This document shows, piece by piece, positions 1-10,662 of a DNA stretch of 64,000 nucleotides. The position numbers were made by a program, and so were the translations under genes. The notes beneath the pieces are model-generated. The model was not told the DNA's origin. It saw only the letters and a list, made by a program, of their open reading frames with translations, and searched no databases. The stretch's first letter is position 1; every line of letters begins with the position of its first letter. This DNA comes from Okeania sp. SIO2C9 (GTDB lineage: Bacteria; Cyanobacteriota; Cyanobacteriia; Cyanobacteriales; Microcoleaceae), in contig NZ_JAAHGO010000007.1 of the NCBI RefSeq assembly GCF_010672455.1, positions 358,025-422,024 of the forward strand. The letters are read 5' to 3'.

Positions 1-198
1 TCATAAATAGCAAAAATGACAAGCTTTATATTCATTTAAAAAATCAATAATAAAATAGTCAACATTTGCCGCTCCTGTTAATTTATTTATTTCCTAAAAC
101 ATCAGTTTTGAGAATCAGGAAATATCAATGGTTTCGGGAAGATTAATTACAAACTTTTTATTCATAAATAGCAAAAATGACAAGTTTTATATTTATTA
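1..198. repeat. Short dispersed direct repeat, two copies
   Basis: A segment of about 36 bases starting TCATAAATAGCAAAAATGAC occurs at 1-37 and again at 162-198 with only a few changes. The rest of the stretch is AT-rich and holds no gene I can support. Its role is unknown. Confidence 0.6.
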
Positions 199-243
199 AT
201 ACCATCAATATTTGCCAAATACACTACTAGCTTATTTACAATT

Positions 244-741
244 TTAGATTTCAGATGAATTTAGCTTTTTAAGTTTATTTACCAGACTATTTCCACATCG
301 AAAATTTCGATATGTGTTATTTATCTTGTTTACAAAAATCTTTGATTGACCTGCGATACTTCCCACAGCAACTTCTGCAGTTACATAACCAGAATATCTA
401 TCGTCATGTTCACTTGTTTTGACGGCAAAAGCATTATAGTCTTCTCTAGTATGTTTACATTTCCAAGCTACTTTTAAATTAGCTGTAAATTCATCATCTA
501 CTTGTTTAATATTACTCAATTGAACAACTCCATCACCTACCATTGTCCATGAATGATTCCATGTGTCGTTCCTACCTTTACCTCCCCAAGTTCCTTCGTC
601 GTATGAACCTGATAAGGTTCTATTTAAGGTGGTTTTTAATGCTTGGGCAGAAATGTTTGCTAATGCTAAATTACTTACTGTCAGTGGCAATAAAATAACA
701 CCTAAATATAAAAGAATAGATTGAAAATTTGTAGTTTTCAT
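244..741 (-). CDS. Small secreted protein of unknown function
   Basis: The product is 165 residues and I do not recognise the family. The N-terminus (residues 1-29) has a Lys near the start, a hydrophobic core (SILLYLGVILLPLTVSNLALA) and an Ala-rich end, so it is probably a Sec signal peptide with cleavage near ALA-NIS. The mature part is polar, with two cysteines (around residues 94 and 149) that could pair in the periplasm. The gene is on the minus strand, divergent from the STAND ATPase gene, with no operon partner visible. The ATG start is supported by the signal peptide. Real gene likely; function unknown. Confidence 0.6.
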   Translation of the reverse strand: MKTTNFQSILLYLGVILLPLTVSNLALANISAQALKTTLNRTLSGSYDEGTWGGKGRNDTWNHSWTMVGDGVVQLSNIKQVDDEFTANLKVAWKCKHTREDYNAFAVKTSEHDDRYSGYVTAEVAVGSIAGQSKIFVNKINNTYRNFRCGNSLVNKLKKLNSSEI

Positions 742-790
742 AGCTTACATATTCTTCAAATACTTATTGATTCAGATTACTTATTTAGGT

Positions 791-918
791 GGTAGTGCAT
801 TGTAATTTTCGTGTATTGTTCGGCAATATTTGTTACAAGAAAAGTGGGAGTATCTTGCTCCCATGCCAGGTATTTCTTTTTCCTATATACCATTACTATG
901 TGGGACTACCCTTGCTTA
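791..918. repeat. Dispersed repeat with GTGGGAG...CTCCC stem
   Basis: This stretch (core GGCAATATTTGTTAC, then GTGGGAGTATCTTGCTCCC) recurs with changes at 21283-21405, in reverse at 17640-17725, and partly at 2945-3010. The core can form a hairpin. A 69-codon open frame runs across it, but it changes between copies and looks non-coding. It is probably a small mobile or foldback repeat. Confidence 0.55.
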
Positions 919-1121
919 AAAGTAAAAAAAATTGTTATAGCTTCGCCAAGTAATCTTATATTTAATAATTTACTACAAGTAATAATCAGAGCTACTACCT
1001 ATAAAACTCACAAAAAATAATGTATAACTAAACATAATTATCAGAAAATATCAGATTTTTTTTCCGAAATATCAGAAAACATCAGATATAATAGGAATAA
1101 ATTCCTAACTAAATTTGACTA

Positions 1122-2561
1122 ATGACTCTTAATGAAGTTTTAAGGTTTGTTGATGATGTGGTTTTTGACAAAACTGGCAAACACCTTGATAGTCTGCAAG
1201 AAGCTATTTTACGCGCTACTTGGCAAGGGGAAAAATACTCAAAGGTTGCTCAACAATACCACTGCACTAAATTTCATGTGGGCAATGTCGCTTCAAATTT
1301 ATGGCAACTTATTTCCAAGGAATTAAATGAAAAAATTCATAAGTCAAATTTCCGCGCTGCGATGGAAAGATATCAAGTTTCTAATATTTCAAATGTATTT
1401 AATTTTGGACGACAAAGTAATTATGTAAAAGGTAATATTAATCTTTGTACAGACAACACTCACCCCCTATTAGAAACTCAACAAAAATTACCCACTACAC
1501 AAACAACAAACGAAAATAACACCCCACTGCCAAAACTCGACCTCAGAGACGCACCAGATATCAAAAAAACATTCTACGATCGCTCCACCGAACTAACAAC
1601 CCTCAAAACCTGGATAGTCAAATATCGTTGTCGTCTCATCACCGTCTCAGGAATAAGCGGTATCGGAAAAAGCACCTTTATTCGTCACCTCATCCCAGAA
1701 ATAGAATCTAATTTCAACCACATCATCTGGCGCACCCTCCGCACTTCCCCACCCCTAAACGTAACCCTCAAAAATTTAATTGAAATTATCTCCAACGTAA
1801 CAGAAATAAACCTCTCCAATAACACCGATGCTCAACTGTCATTACTCGTTGAAAAATTACGCGATCGCCGATGTCTAATTATTCTAGATGACTTACAGCA
1901 AATATTCAGTAGTGGGCAACTTATTGGTAACTATAAATCAGGATATGAAAACTACGGCAACCTATTTAAAATTATCGGAGAATTACCCCACAATAGTTGT
2001 TTTATTCTTAATAGTTGGGAGCCGCCTTTAGAAGTTTTCAACTTTACAGATAATGACTCAGCAGTACATTTATTTCAGTTAACTGGTTTAACGGAAAAGG
2101 TGGCGCGTGAGATGCTCGAAAATCAAGGATTATTGGATGAGGAAAAATGGCAAGACTTGATAAATTTCTATCAAAGTAATCCCCAATGGTTAAAATTAGT
2201 AGGGCAGACAATTAAAAATTTATTTGGTGGGAGTGTCGCTCAATATTTGAGTTATCAACCATTATTTTTGTGCAGTGAATTAACCAATATTTTCCAGCAG
2301 CATTTTCAACGTTTGTCTGAATTGGAAAAACAAGTTATTTCTCTAATCAGCGAACAACCAAAATCTATTTCAGTTTCTCAAATATTAGAAAAATCCCAAT
2401 TATCATCACCAGAATTATTTCAGACATTACTATCTTTAGAAAGACGAGGTTTGATAGATAAAATTACAGAGGAAAAAGAGATTTCATTTACCGTTAAAGC
2501 TATATTTAAGCATTATATAAAAAATTATACAGCTATAACCAAAAGACCTAATATTTTATAG
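1122..2561 (+). CDS. STAND-class ATPase with vMAP-type N-terminal helix-turn-helix
   Basis: The product is 479 residues. Residues 1-85 resemble the helical domain found at the front of many cyanobacterial STAND ATPases (LQEAILRATWQGEKYSKVAQ). An NB-ARC-like ATPase follows, with P-loop GISGIGKST at about 177-185 and Walker B CLIILDDLQ at about 251-259. A winged-helix-like segment ends the protein. STAND ATPases are signalling switches, often in defence or regulation. Two oddities are seen. The usual sensor TSREKP motif reads NSWEPP, so the conserved Arg is replaced by Trp. No WD40, TPR or other repeat sensor follows, so this may be a short or truncated member. It stands alone on the plus strand. 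Confidence 0.75.
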   Translation: MTLNEVLRFVDDVVFDKTGKHLDSLQEAILRATWQGEKYSKVAQQYHCTKFHVGNVASNLWQLISKELNEKIHKSNFRAAMERYQVSNISNVFNFGRQSNYVKGNINLCTDNTHPLLETQQKLPTTQTTNENNTPLPKLDLRDAPDIKKTFYDRSTELTTLKTWIVKYRCRLITVSGISGIGKSTFIRHLIPEIESNFNHIIWRTLRTSPPLNVTLKNLIEIISNVTEINLSNNTDAQLSLLVEKLRDRRCLIILDDLQQIFSSGQLIGNYKSGYENYGNLFKIIGELPHNSCFILNSWEPPLEVFNFTDNDSAVHLFQLTGLTEKVAREMLENQGLLDEEKWQDLINFYQSNPQWLKLVGQTIKNLFGGSVAQYLSYQPLFLCSELTNIFQQHFQRLSELEKQVISLISEQPKSISVSQILEKSQLSSPELFQTLLSLERRGLIDKITEEKEISFTVKAIFKHYIKNYTAITKRPNIL

Positions 2562-2707
2562 CAATTTACACACTGACAGGGGGATAGGGTCATTTCAGTT
2601 ATCAGTTGTTATGGAATGGCTAAATATAGAATTTATTTCCCAAATTGATATTTATACAGTTATATCAAATCCAGTAGCATTGGTGTTATTCAGTATTAAA
2701 GAATTTT

Positions 2708-2873
2708 GGTGTTGGTGAATTAGTACATGATATTAATCTTAATTATTTAGGAGTCAGTCCTCAGTCCTCAGGAGTCAGGAGGAAAGAAAGAAGAAGAAAG
2801 AGTAGTAGAAGGAGAAAATTTTTTGTTCGCACTCTTATCCGGAAAAAATATCATACCTCAAATCACCAACGCC
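2708..2873. mobile_element. MITE of the GGYGTTG family, with 8-bp target duplication
   Basis: The 166-bp element has imperfect terminal inverted repeats, GGTGTTGGTGAATT on the left and AAATCACCAACGCC on the right. It is flanked by perfect 8-bp direct repeats AGAATTTT (2700-2707 and 2874-2881). The inside is purine-rich with GGAGTCAG-type heptamers and codes for nothing. The same family occurs at 10515-10662 and 25161-25357, each with a different perfect 8-bp duplication, which shows it was mobile. Confidence 0.85.
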
Positions 2874-4268
2874 AGAATTTTGAGTCAATCTTCTTCTTTT
2901 CAAGGAGAGGTAATTATTAATTATTAATTATTTTGCCTATAGGCAGTGGGAGCATCTTGCTTCCGTTCTAAGTTTTGCTTGTCTCCACCTGCAATTACTA
3001 TCTAGGACTACTAATTATTTAACCGGATATAATATTAAGTGTAGCAATCAACAGCATTGCTGAGGGGCGGGATGAATATAAGGTTGTTATTCTGCCTGCG
3101 GTGAAAATATTTGGAATAGGAAAATATCTGGAATGGGAAAATATTTGGAATAGGAAAATATCTGGAATGGGAAAATATCTGGAATGGGAAAATATCTGGA
3201 ATAGGAAAATATCTGGAATGGGAAAATATCTGGAACGGAAAAATATCTGGAACGGAAAAATATCTGGAATGGGGAAATATTTGGAATGGGAAAATATCTG
3301 GAATGGGAAAATATCTGGAACGGAAAAATATCTGGAACGGAAAAATATCTGGAATGGGGAAATATTTGGAATGGGAAAATATCTGGAATGGGAAATATCC
3401 ACAACGGGAAAATATCTGGAATGGGAAAATATCTGGAATGGGAAATATCCACAACGGGAAAATATTTGGAACATAAAAATATCTACAACGGGAAAATATC
3501 TGGAATGGGAAATATCTGAAACGTGAAAATATCTACAACGGGAAAATATCTACAACGGGAAAATATTTGGAATGGGGAAATATCTGGAATGGGAAATATC
3601 TACAACGGGAAAATATCTGGAATGGGAAATATCTGGAATGGGAAATATCTACAACGGGAAAATATTTGGAATGGGAAATATCTGAAACGTGAAAATGTTT
3701 GGAACGGAAAAATATCTACAACGGGAAAATATTTGGAATGGGAAATATCTACAACGGGAAAATATCTGGAATGGGAAATATCTGGAATGACAAAATACCT
3801 GGAATGGGAAATATCTGGAATGGGAAATATCTACAACGGGAAAATATCTGGAATGGGAAAATATCTGGAATGGGAAATATCCGCAACGGGAAAATATCTG
3901 GAATGGGAAAATACCTGGAATGGGAAAAATCTGAAACGTGAAAATATTTGGAACATAAAAATATCTACAACGGGAAAATATCTGGAATGGGAAAATATTT
4001 GGAACGTAAAAATATTTGGAACGTAAAAATATTTGGAATGGGAAAATATCTGGAATGGGAAATATCTACCACGGGAAAATATCTGGAATGGGAAAATATC
4101 TGGAATGGGAAATATCTACCACGGGAAAATATCTGGAATGGGAAAAATCTGAAACGTGAAAATATTTGGAACGGAAAAATATCTGGAATGGGAAAATATT
4201 TGGAATGGGAAATATATGAAATGGCAAAATATCTGGAACGGAAAATATCTGGAATGGCAAAATATCTG

Positions 4269-4373
4269 ATACCAAATCAGATTACTATAGACCACAATTT
4301 ATTATTGAAAAAAGCTTGATATATATGAATTGTAGTTGAATTATTTGTGGTCTAACTAAACAGGATTTGGTAT
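4269..4373. mobile_element. 105-bp foldback element inside the array, copy 1
   Basis: The ends are perfect 10-bp inverted repeats ATACCAAATC (4269-4278) and GATTTGGTAT (4364-4373). A second perfect pair, TAGACCACAA and TTGTGGTCTA, lies exactly 19 bases inside each end (4288-4297 and 4345-4354). The element is therefore a symmetric foldback MITE. It interrupts the 16/17-bp units and encodes nothing. Confidence 0.85.
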
Positions 4374-6941
4374 GAAATGGGAAAATATCTGGAATCGGGA
4401 AATATCTGGAATCGGAAAATATCTGGAATTGGAAAATATCTGAAATGGGAAAATATCTGGAATGGAAAATATCTGCAACGGAAAATATCTGGAATGACAA
4501 AATATCTGGAATGACAAAATATCTGGAATGGCAAAATATCTGAAATGACAAAATATCTGGAATCGGGAAATATCTGCAACGGGAAATATCTGGAATGGCA
4601 AAATATCTGAAATGACAAAATATATGGAATGGCAAAATATCTGCAACGGGAAATATCTGCAACGGGAAATATCTGGAATGGCAAAATATCTGGAACGGAA
4701 AATATTTGGAATGACAAAATATCTGCAACGGGAAATATCTGAAATGACAAAATATCTGCAACGGGAAATATCTGAAATGACAAAATATCTGCAACGGGAA
4801 ATATCTGAAATGACAAAATATCTGAAATGGGAAATATCTGAAATTGCAAAATATATGAAATAGGAAAATATATGAAATAGGAAAATATCTGGAACGGAAA
4901 ATATTTGGAATGGGAAATATTTAGAACGGGAAATATCTGAAATTGCAAAATATCTGAAATTGCAAAATATCTGAAATTGCAAAATATCTGCAACGGGAAA
5001 TATATGAAATGGCAAAATATCTGCAACGGCAAATATCTGGAATGGCAAAATATCTGGAATGGCAAAATATCTGCAACGGAAAATATTTGGAACGGAAAAT
5101 ATCTGAAATGACAAAATATCTGAAATGGCAAAATATCTGCAACGGCAAATATCTGGAATGACAAAATATCTGGAATGGCAAAATATCTGCAACGGCAAAT
5201 ATCTGGAATGACAAAATATATGGAATGGCAAAATATCTGGAATCGGGAAATATCTGGAATCGGGAAATATCTGGAATCGGGAAATATCTGGAATCGGGAA
5301 ATATCTGGAATCGGGAAATATCTGAAATGGGAAATATCTGAAATGGGAAATATCTGAAATGGGAAATATCTGGAATGAGAAAATATCTGCAACGGGAAAA
5401 TATCTGCAACGGGAAAATATCTGGAATGACAAAATACCTGGAATCGGAAATATCTGCAACGGGAAAATATCTGAAATGGGAAATATCTGGAATGAGAAAA
5501 TATCTCGAATCGGAAAATATCTGGAATGGGAAAATATCTGGAATGGGAAATATCTGAAACGTGAAAATATTTGGAATGGGAAATATCTGGAATGGGAAAT
5601 ATCTGGAATGGGAAAATATCTGGAATGGGAAATATCTGGAATGGGAAATATCTGGAATGGGAAAATATCTGGAATGAGAAAATATCTGGAATGAGAAAAT
5701 ATTTGGAATGAGAAAATATTTGGAATGAGAAAATATTTGGAACGGGAAATATCTGAAACGTGAAAATATTTGGAACGGAAAAATATCTACAACGGGAAAA
5801 TATCTGGAATGAGAACATATCTGGAATGAGAACATATCTGGAATGGGAAATATCTGAAACGTGAAAATATTTGGAACGGAAAAATATCTGGAATGGGAAA
5901 ATATCTGGAATTGGGAAATATCTGGAATGGGAAATATCTACAACGGGAAAATATCTGGAACGGAAAAATATCTGGAATGGGAAAATATCTGGAATGGGAA
6001 ATATCCACAACGGGAAAATATCTGGAATGGGGAAATATTTGGAATGGGAAAATATCTGGAATGGGAAATATCCACAACGGGAAAATATCTGGAATGGGAA
6101 AATATCTGGAATGGGAAATATCCACAACGGGAAAATATTTGGAACATAAAAATATCTACAACGGGAAAATATCTGGAATGGGAAATATCTGAAACGTGAA
6201 AATATTTGGAACATAAAAATATCTACAACGGGAAAATATTTGGAATGGGGAAATATCTGGAATGGGAAATATCTACAACGGGAAAATATCTGGAATGGGA
6301 AATATCTGAAACGTGAAAATATCTGGAATGGGAAATATCTGAAACGTGAAAATATCTGGAACGGAAAAATATCTACAACGGGAAAATATTTGGAATGGGA
6401 AATATCTGGAATAAGAAAATATCTGGAATGGGAAATATCTGGAATGAGAAAATACCTGGAATGGGAAATATCTGGAATGGGAAATATCTACAACGGGAAA
6501 ATATCTGGAATGGGAAATATCTACAACGGGAAAATATCTGGAATGGGAAAATATCTGGAATGGGAAATATCCGCAACGGGAAAATATCTGGAATGGGAAA
6601 ATACCTGGAATGGGAAAAATCTGAAACGTGAAAATATTTGGAACATAAAAATATCTACAACGGGAAAATATCTGGAATGGGAAAATATTTGGAACGTGAA
6701 AATATTTGGAATGGGGAAATATCTGGAATGGGAAATATCTACCACGGGAAAATATCTGGAATGGGAAAATATCTGGAATGGGAAATATCTACCACGGGAA
6801 AATATCTGGAATGGGAAAAATCTGAAACGTGAAAATATTTGGAACGGAAAAATATCTGGAATGGGAAAATATTTGGAATGGGAAATATATGAAATGGCAA
6901 AATATCTGGAACGGAAAATATCTGGAATGGCAAAATATCTG

Positions 6942-7046
6942 ATACCAAATCAGATTACTATAGACCACAATTTATTATTGAAAAAAGCTTGATATATATG
7001 AATTGTAGTTGAATTATTTGTGGTCTAACTAAACAGGATTTGGTAT
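6942..7046. mobile_element. 105-bp foldback element inside the array, copy 2
   Basis: It appears identical to copy 1 at 4269-4373, and the repeat units on both sides also match those of copy 1. That points to duplication of an array block already containing the element, rather than a second insertion. Confidence 0.85.
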
Positions 7047-7332
7047 GAAATGGGAAAATATCTGGAATCGGGAAATATCTGGAATCGGAAAATATCTGGA
7101 ATCGGAAAATATCTGAAATGGGAAAATATCTGGAATGGAAAATATCTGCAACGGAAAATATCTGGAATGACAAAATATCTGAAATGACAAAATATCTGAA
7201 ATGGCAAAATATCTGGAACGGAAAATATCTGGAACGGAAAATATCTGAAATGACAAAATATCTGGAATGGCAAAATATCTGGAATGGCAAAATATCTGAA
7301 ATGACAAAATATCTGGAATGGCAAAATATCTG

Positions 7333-7437
7333 ATACCAAATCAGATTACTATAGACCACAATTTATTATTGAAAAAAGCTTGATATATATGAATTGTAGT
7401 TGAATTATTTGTGGTCTAACTAAACAGGATTTGGTAT
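7333..7437. mobile_element. 105-bp foldback element inside the array, copy 3
   Basis: It has the same 105-bp sequence and nested inverted repeats as the other two copies, only about 290 bp after copy 2. The flanking units (AAAATATCTG on the left, GAAATGGGAAAATATCTGG on the right) also match, so it probably spread by unequal exchange within the array. Confidence 0.85.
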
Positions 7438-8196
7438 GAAATGGGAAAATATCTGGAATCGGGAAATATCTGGAATCGGAAAATATCTGAAATGGGAAAA
7501 TATCTGGAATCGGAAAATATCTGAAATGGCAAAATATCTGAAATGGCAAAATATCTGGAACGGAAAATATATGCAACGGGAAATATATGCAACGGAAAAT
7601 ATCTGCAACGGGAAAATATCTGGAACGGGAAATATATGCAACGGAAAATATCTGAAATGGCAAAATATCTGAAATGGCAAAATATCTGGAACGGAAAATA
7701 TCTGAAATGACAAAATATCTGGAATGACAAAATATCTGGAATGACAAAATATCTGAAATGGCAAAATATCTGGAATGGGAAATATTTGGAACGGGAAAAT
7801 ATTTGGAATGGCAAAATATCTGCAACGGGAAATATCTGGAATGGCAAAATATCTGGAATGGAAAATATCTGGAATGGCAAAATATCTGGAATCGGAAATA
7901 TCTGGAATGAGAAAATATCTGGAATGGCAAAATATCTGGAATCGGAAAATATCTGCAACGGAAAATATCTGGAATGGCAAAATATCTGCAACGGGAAATA
8001 TCTGGAATGGCAAAATATCTGGAATGGAAAATATCTGGAATGGCAAAATATTTGGAATCGGAAAATATCTGCAACGGAAAATATCTGCAACGGAAAATAT
8101 TTGGAATGGCAAAATATCTGGAATGGAAAATATTTTTCCTATTATTCCCTATTTTCTGCTATAAAACTAATCACTTATCCAAACTTGAAAATCATT

Positions 8197-10515
8197 ATGC
8201 AAAATCCACAAATTAAACCACATTTTCGCATCGAAATTATCCAACCAAAACACGTTTACCTCTTAGGAGAAAATTCCACTCACGCCCTCACAGGAGAATT
8301 TTATTGTCACCTAATTCCCCTATTAGACGGTCAACATAGCTTTGAAGAAATTTGTCAATCCCTATCAGAAATAGCAGACTCAGAACAAATCGAATATGTT
8401 CTTGATCGCCTCCACAACAAAGGTTATTTAACCACAGCAACTCCCCAACTCCCCCAACCAATCGCAGCATTTTGGTCATTACTCAATGTCGAACCACAAC
8501 TCGCCTCCGAATATCTCCAGAAAATCTCAGTTTATGTCGCCTCAGTCGGAAAAACAACCACAAACTTATTAATCGAAAATTTGACAGCAATAGGTATTAA
8601 AACCAAGCTTTGGGAAAATTATCCACTAACATCAGACCGCAACGCACTATTAGTTGTCCTCACCGATGACTACTTACAACCACAACTTGCGAAAATCAAT
8701 GAAACCGCAGTCTGCGCTCATCAACCTTGGTTACTAGCAAAACCTGTGGGAGGGTTACTGTGGTTGGGTCCAATATTTGAACCAGAAGATACCGGATGTT
8801 GGGAATGTTTAGCTCAACGTTTGCGCGGTCATCGGGAAGTTGAAGCTGCTGTTTTGCGACAGAAACAGAAATCTCCTTCCACCAAAAAATCTAGTGCTAG
8901 TAAAAGAGAAATTTCTGGATGTCTCCCTACCTCTTTTGGTTTCCTACCCTCAACTTTAGCAACTGCCATAAATCTAATAACCACTGAAGTTGCCAAATGG
9001 ATAGTACAAAGATGTGGGGAGGAAATGCCTAACTTTACTACCCTCGCTGGAAAAGTAATTACCTTTAACCAGACCAACCTAACTACAGAAACTCATATTT
9101 TGAGTAAACGACCTCAATGTCAAACTTGTGGCGATCCTAAATTACTCAAAGACATGGCATTTTATCCCCTGACTCTTACCAGTAGCAAAAAACATTTTAC
9201 CTCTGATGGTGGTCATCGCGCACTCACTCCCGACCAAACAACAAAACGCTACGAACAACTGATAAGTCCCATTACTGGAGTTGTCAGTGCTTTAGTACCA
9301 ACCTCCGACCCAAATAATCCTTTAATTCATACCTACAATGCTATTCATAGTTTCGGTAGTGCCAAAACCCTCAGTGCTTTGCGTCGTTCCCTTGGTCATA
9401 AAAGTGGAGGAAAAGGCAAAAGCGATCGCCAAGCTAAAGCTAGTGGTTTTTGTGAAGCGATCGAACGTTATTCAGGAATATTCCAAGGAGACGAACCCCG
9501 GAAAAAAACAACTTTAGCTGAATTGGGAGAAAAAGCTATTCACCCAGAAAAAATTTTGCACTTCAGTCCTACTCAGTACGCAAACCGCAAAAAGTTGAAT
9601 GCCAAAAGTAAAGTAGACTGCGATTGGATTCCCCTACCTTTTAATGCCAGCAAAAAAATTGATTGGACTCCAGTATGGTCGCTCACAGAAGATACTCGTA
9701 AATACTTGCCTACTGCTTGGTGTTATTATGCTTATAACTTGCCCACAAACCATAATTTCTGTATAGCTGATTCTAATGGCAACGCTGCTGGCAATACCAT
9801 AGAAGAAGCAATTTTGCAAGGATTTATGGAATTAGTAGAGCGCGATAGTGTAGCAATTTGGTGGTACAATCGCCTGAAGCGTCCATCGGTAGATTTAGCC
9901 AGTTTTGACGACCCCTATTTATTGGCAGTACAAGAATTTTATCAACAAAATCATCGCGAGTTATGGGTGTTAGATTTAACCACAGATTTGGGGATACCAG
10001 CTTTTAGCGCAGTTTCACATCGAATTGATGGGGAGTATGAACGAATTATTACAGGTTTTGGAGCGCATTTTGACCCCAAAATTGCCATGCTGCGGGCAGT
10101 AACAGAAGTGAATCAAATTGGTTTGGGAATAGATGAGGAAGATGTTAGTCAAATGGAAGAAGGGATACAGGAATGGATGACCACAGCAACTATAGAAAAT
10201 CAACCTTATTTAGCTCCCCACCCAGAAATACCAGCCAAAGTTTATGGAGATTATCCTCTGCTTTGGAGCGATGACATTTATGAGGATGTTTTGACCTGTG
10301 TGAAAATTGCTCAAGGAGCAGGAATGGAAACTTTGGTATTGGATCAGACTCGTCCAGATATTGAATTAAATGTAGTGAAAGTTATTGTGCCTGAGTTACG
10401 CCATTTTTGGCCGCGGTTTGGGGGGGGTAGGTTGTATGATGTACCTGTGAAAAAGGGTTGGTTGTCTGAACCATTGCGGGAAGAACAGATGAATTCAATG
10501 CCGATAATATTTTAG
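8197..10515 (+). CDS. patD: Cyanobactin heterocyclase (PatD/TruD-type YcaO cyclodehydratase)
   Basis: The 772-residue product closely follows TruD/PatD throughout, as I remember those sequences. In the pathway it uses ATP to turn Cys, and sometimes Ser or Thr, of a precursor core into thiazoline or oxazoline rings in the cytoplasm. Residues 1-85 form the leader-binding winged-helix domain, followed by an E1-like domain with a four-cysteine zinc site (C201, C204, C308, C311) and a YcaO domain from about 330. YcaO signatures include SGFCEAIERYSG (417-428) and MELVERDSVAIWWYNR (544-559). The ATG at 8197 was chosen because TruD-like homology begins there; the frame is open 152 codons further upstream, but only through the minisatellite. 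There is no clear Shine-Dalgarno site. The C-terminus ends NSMPIIF, and the TAG stop overlaps an inserted 148-bp MITE. Its likely substrate is encoded at 11259. Confidence 0.95.
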   Translation: MQNPQIKPHFRIEIIQPKHVYLLGENSTHALTGEFYCHLIPLLDGQHSFEEICQSLSEIADSEQIEYVLDRLHNKGYLTTATPQLPQPIAAFWSLLNVEPQLASEYLQKISVYVASVGKTTTNLLIENLTAIGIKTKLWENYPLTSDRNALLVVLTDDYLQPQLAKINETAVCAHQPWLLAKPVGGLLWLGPIFEPEDTGCWECLAQRLRGHREVEAAVLRQKQKSPSTKKSSASKREISGCLPTSFGFLPSTLATAINLITTEVAKWIVQRCGEEMPNFTTLAGKVITFNQTNLTTETHILSKRPQCQTCGDPKLLKDMAFYPLTLTSSKKHFTSDGGHRALTPDQTTKRYEQLISPITGVVSALVPTSDPNNPLIHTYNAIHSFGSAKTLSALRRSLGHKSGGKGKSDRQAKASGFCEAIERYSGIFQGDEPRKKTTLAELGEKAIHPEKILHFSPTQYANRKKLNAKSKVDCDWIPLPFNASKKIDWTPVWSLTEDTRKYLPTAWCYYAYNLPTNHNFCIADSNGNAAGNTIEEAILQGFMELVERDSVAIWWYNRLKRPSVDLASFDDPYLLAVQEFYQQNHRELWVLDLTTDLGIPAFSAVSHRIDGEYERIITGFGAHFDPKIAMLRAVTEVNQIGLGIDEEDVSQMEEGIQEWMTTATIENQPYLAPHPEIPAKVYGDYPLLWSDDIYEDVLTCVKIAQGAGMETLVLDQTRPDIELNVVKVIVPELRHFWPRFGGGRLYDVPVKKGWLSEPLREEQMNSMPIIF

Positions 10516-10662
10516 GCGTTGCTGAATTGAAGTATGAATGCGCGATTGTTTGGTTCTGGTCAAGCCCCCGCGCATCCCCCAAAATTGGGGGACTTTTAGA
10601 ATTTTATTCCCCCCAAAATTGGGGGGCTAGGGGGCAAAATCATACCCAAAATCAGCAACGCC
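10515..10662. mobile_element. MITE of the GGYGTTG family inserted on the heterocyclase stop codon
   Basis: The 148-bp element has ends GGCGTTGCTGAATT and AATCAGCAACGCC and perfect 8-bp flanking duplications ATATTTTA (10507-10514 and 10663-10670). Removing the element and one duplication gives TTT TAA, so the gene would still stop at the same codon; the insertion only changed TAA to TAG. The inside carries CCCCCAAAATTGGGGG palindromes. Confidence 0.9.

Larger units (their letters stand above)
3100..8140. repeat. Giant 16/17-bp minisatellite array, about 5 kb
   Basis: The block is an almost unbroken tandem array of units like AAAATATCTGGAATGGG (17 bp) and a 16-bp form with one A fewer. Dividing length by period gives about 280-290 units; this is an estimate, not a count. 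The AATATCTG core is nearly constant. The second half varies among GAATGGG, GAACGGA, CAACGGG, AAATGGC, AAATGAC and GAATCGG. The plus strand is strongly purine-rich. The basic unit has no stop codon in any of six frames, so long open frames cross it (the longest is 620 codons on the minus strand); these lack ribosome sites and are not called as genes. Larger blocks are themselves duplicated: about 3460-4480 closely matches 6130-7140. It is not CRISPR, since there are no spacers. Three 105-bp foldback elements lie inside. It ends about 57 bp before the heterocyclase start. Confidence 0.95.

Noticed and set aside
811..1020. 69-codon gene
   Set aside because: It overlaps a dispersed repeat whose copies elsewhere do not keep the frame.
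4352..6214. 620-codon open frame on the minus strand
   Set aside because: It lies wholly in the minisatellite, whose unit has no stop in any frame; several overlapping frames are equally open and no ribosome site or domain is present.
3100..8140. CRISPR array
   Set aside because: The units follow each other without spacers, are only 16/17 bp and vary inside; no cas genes are near.
7741..8196. N-terminal extension of the heterocyclase
   Set aside because: The extra 152 codons are repeat DNA, and similarity to PatD/TruD begins at the ATG at 8197.
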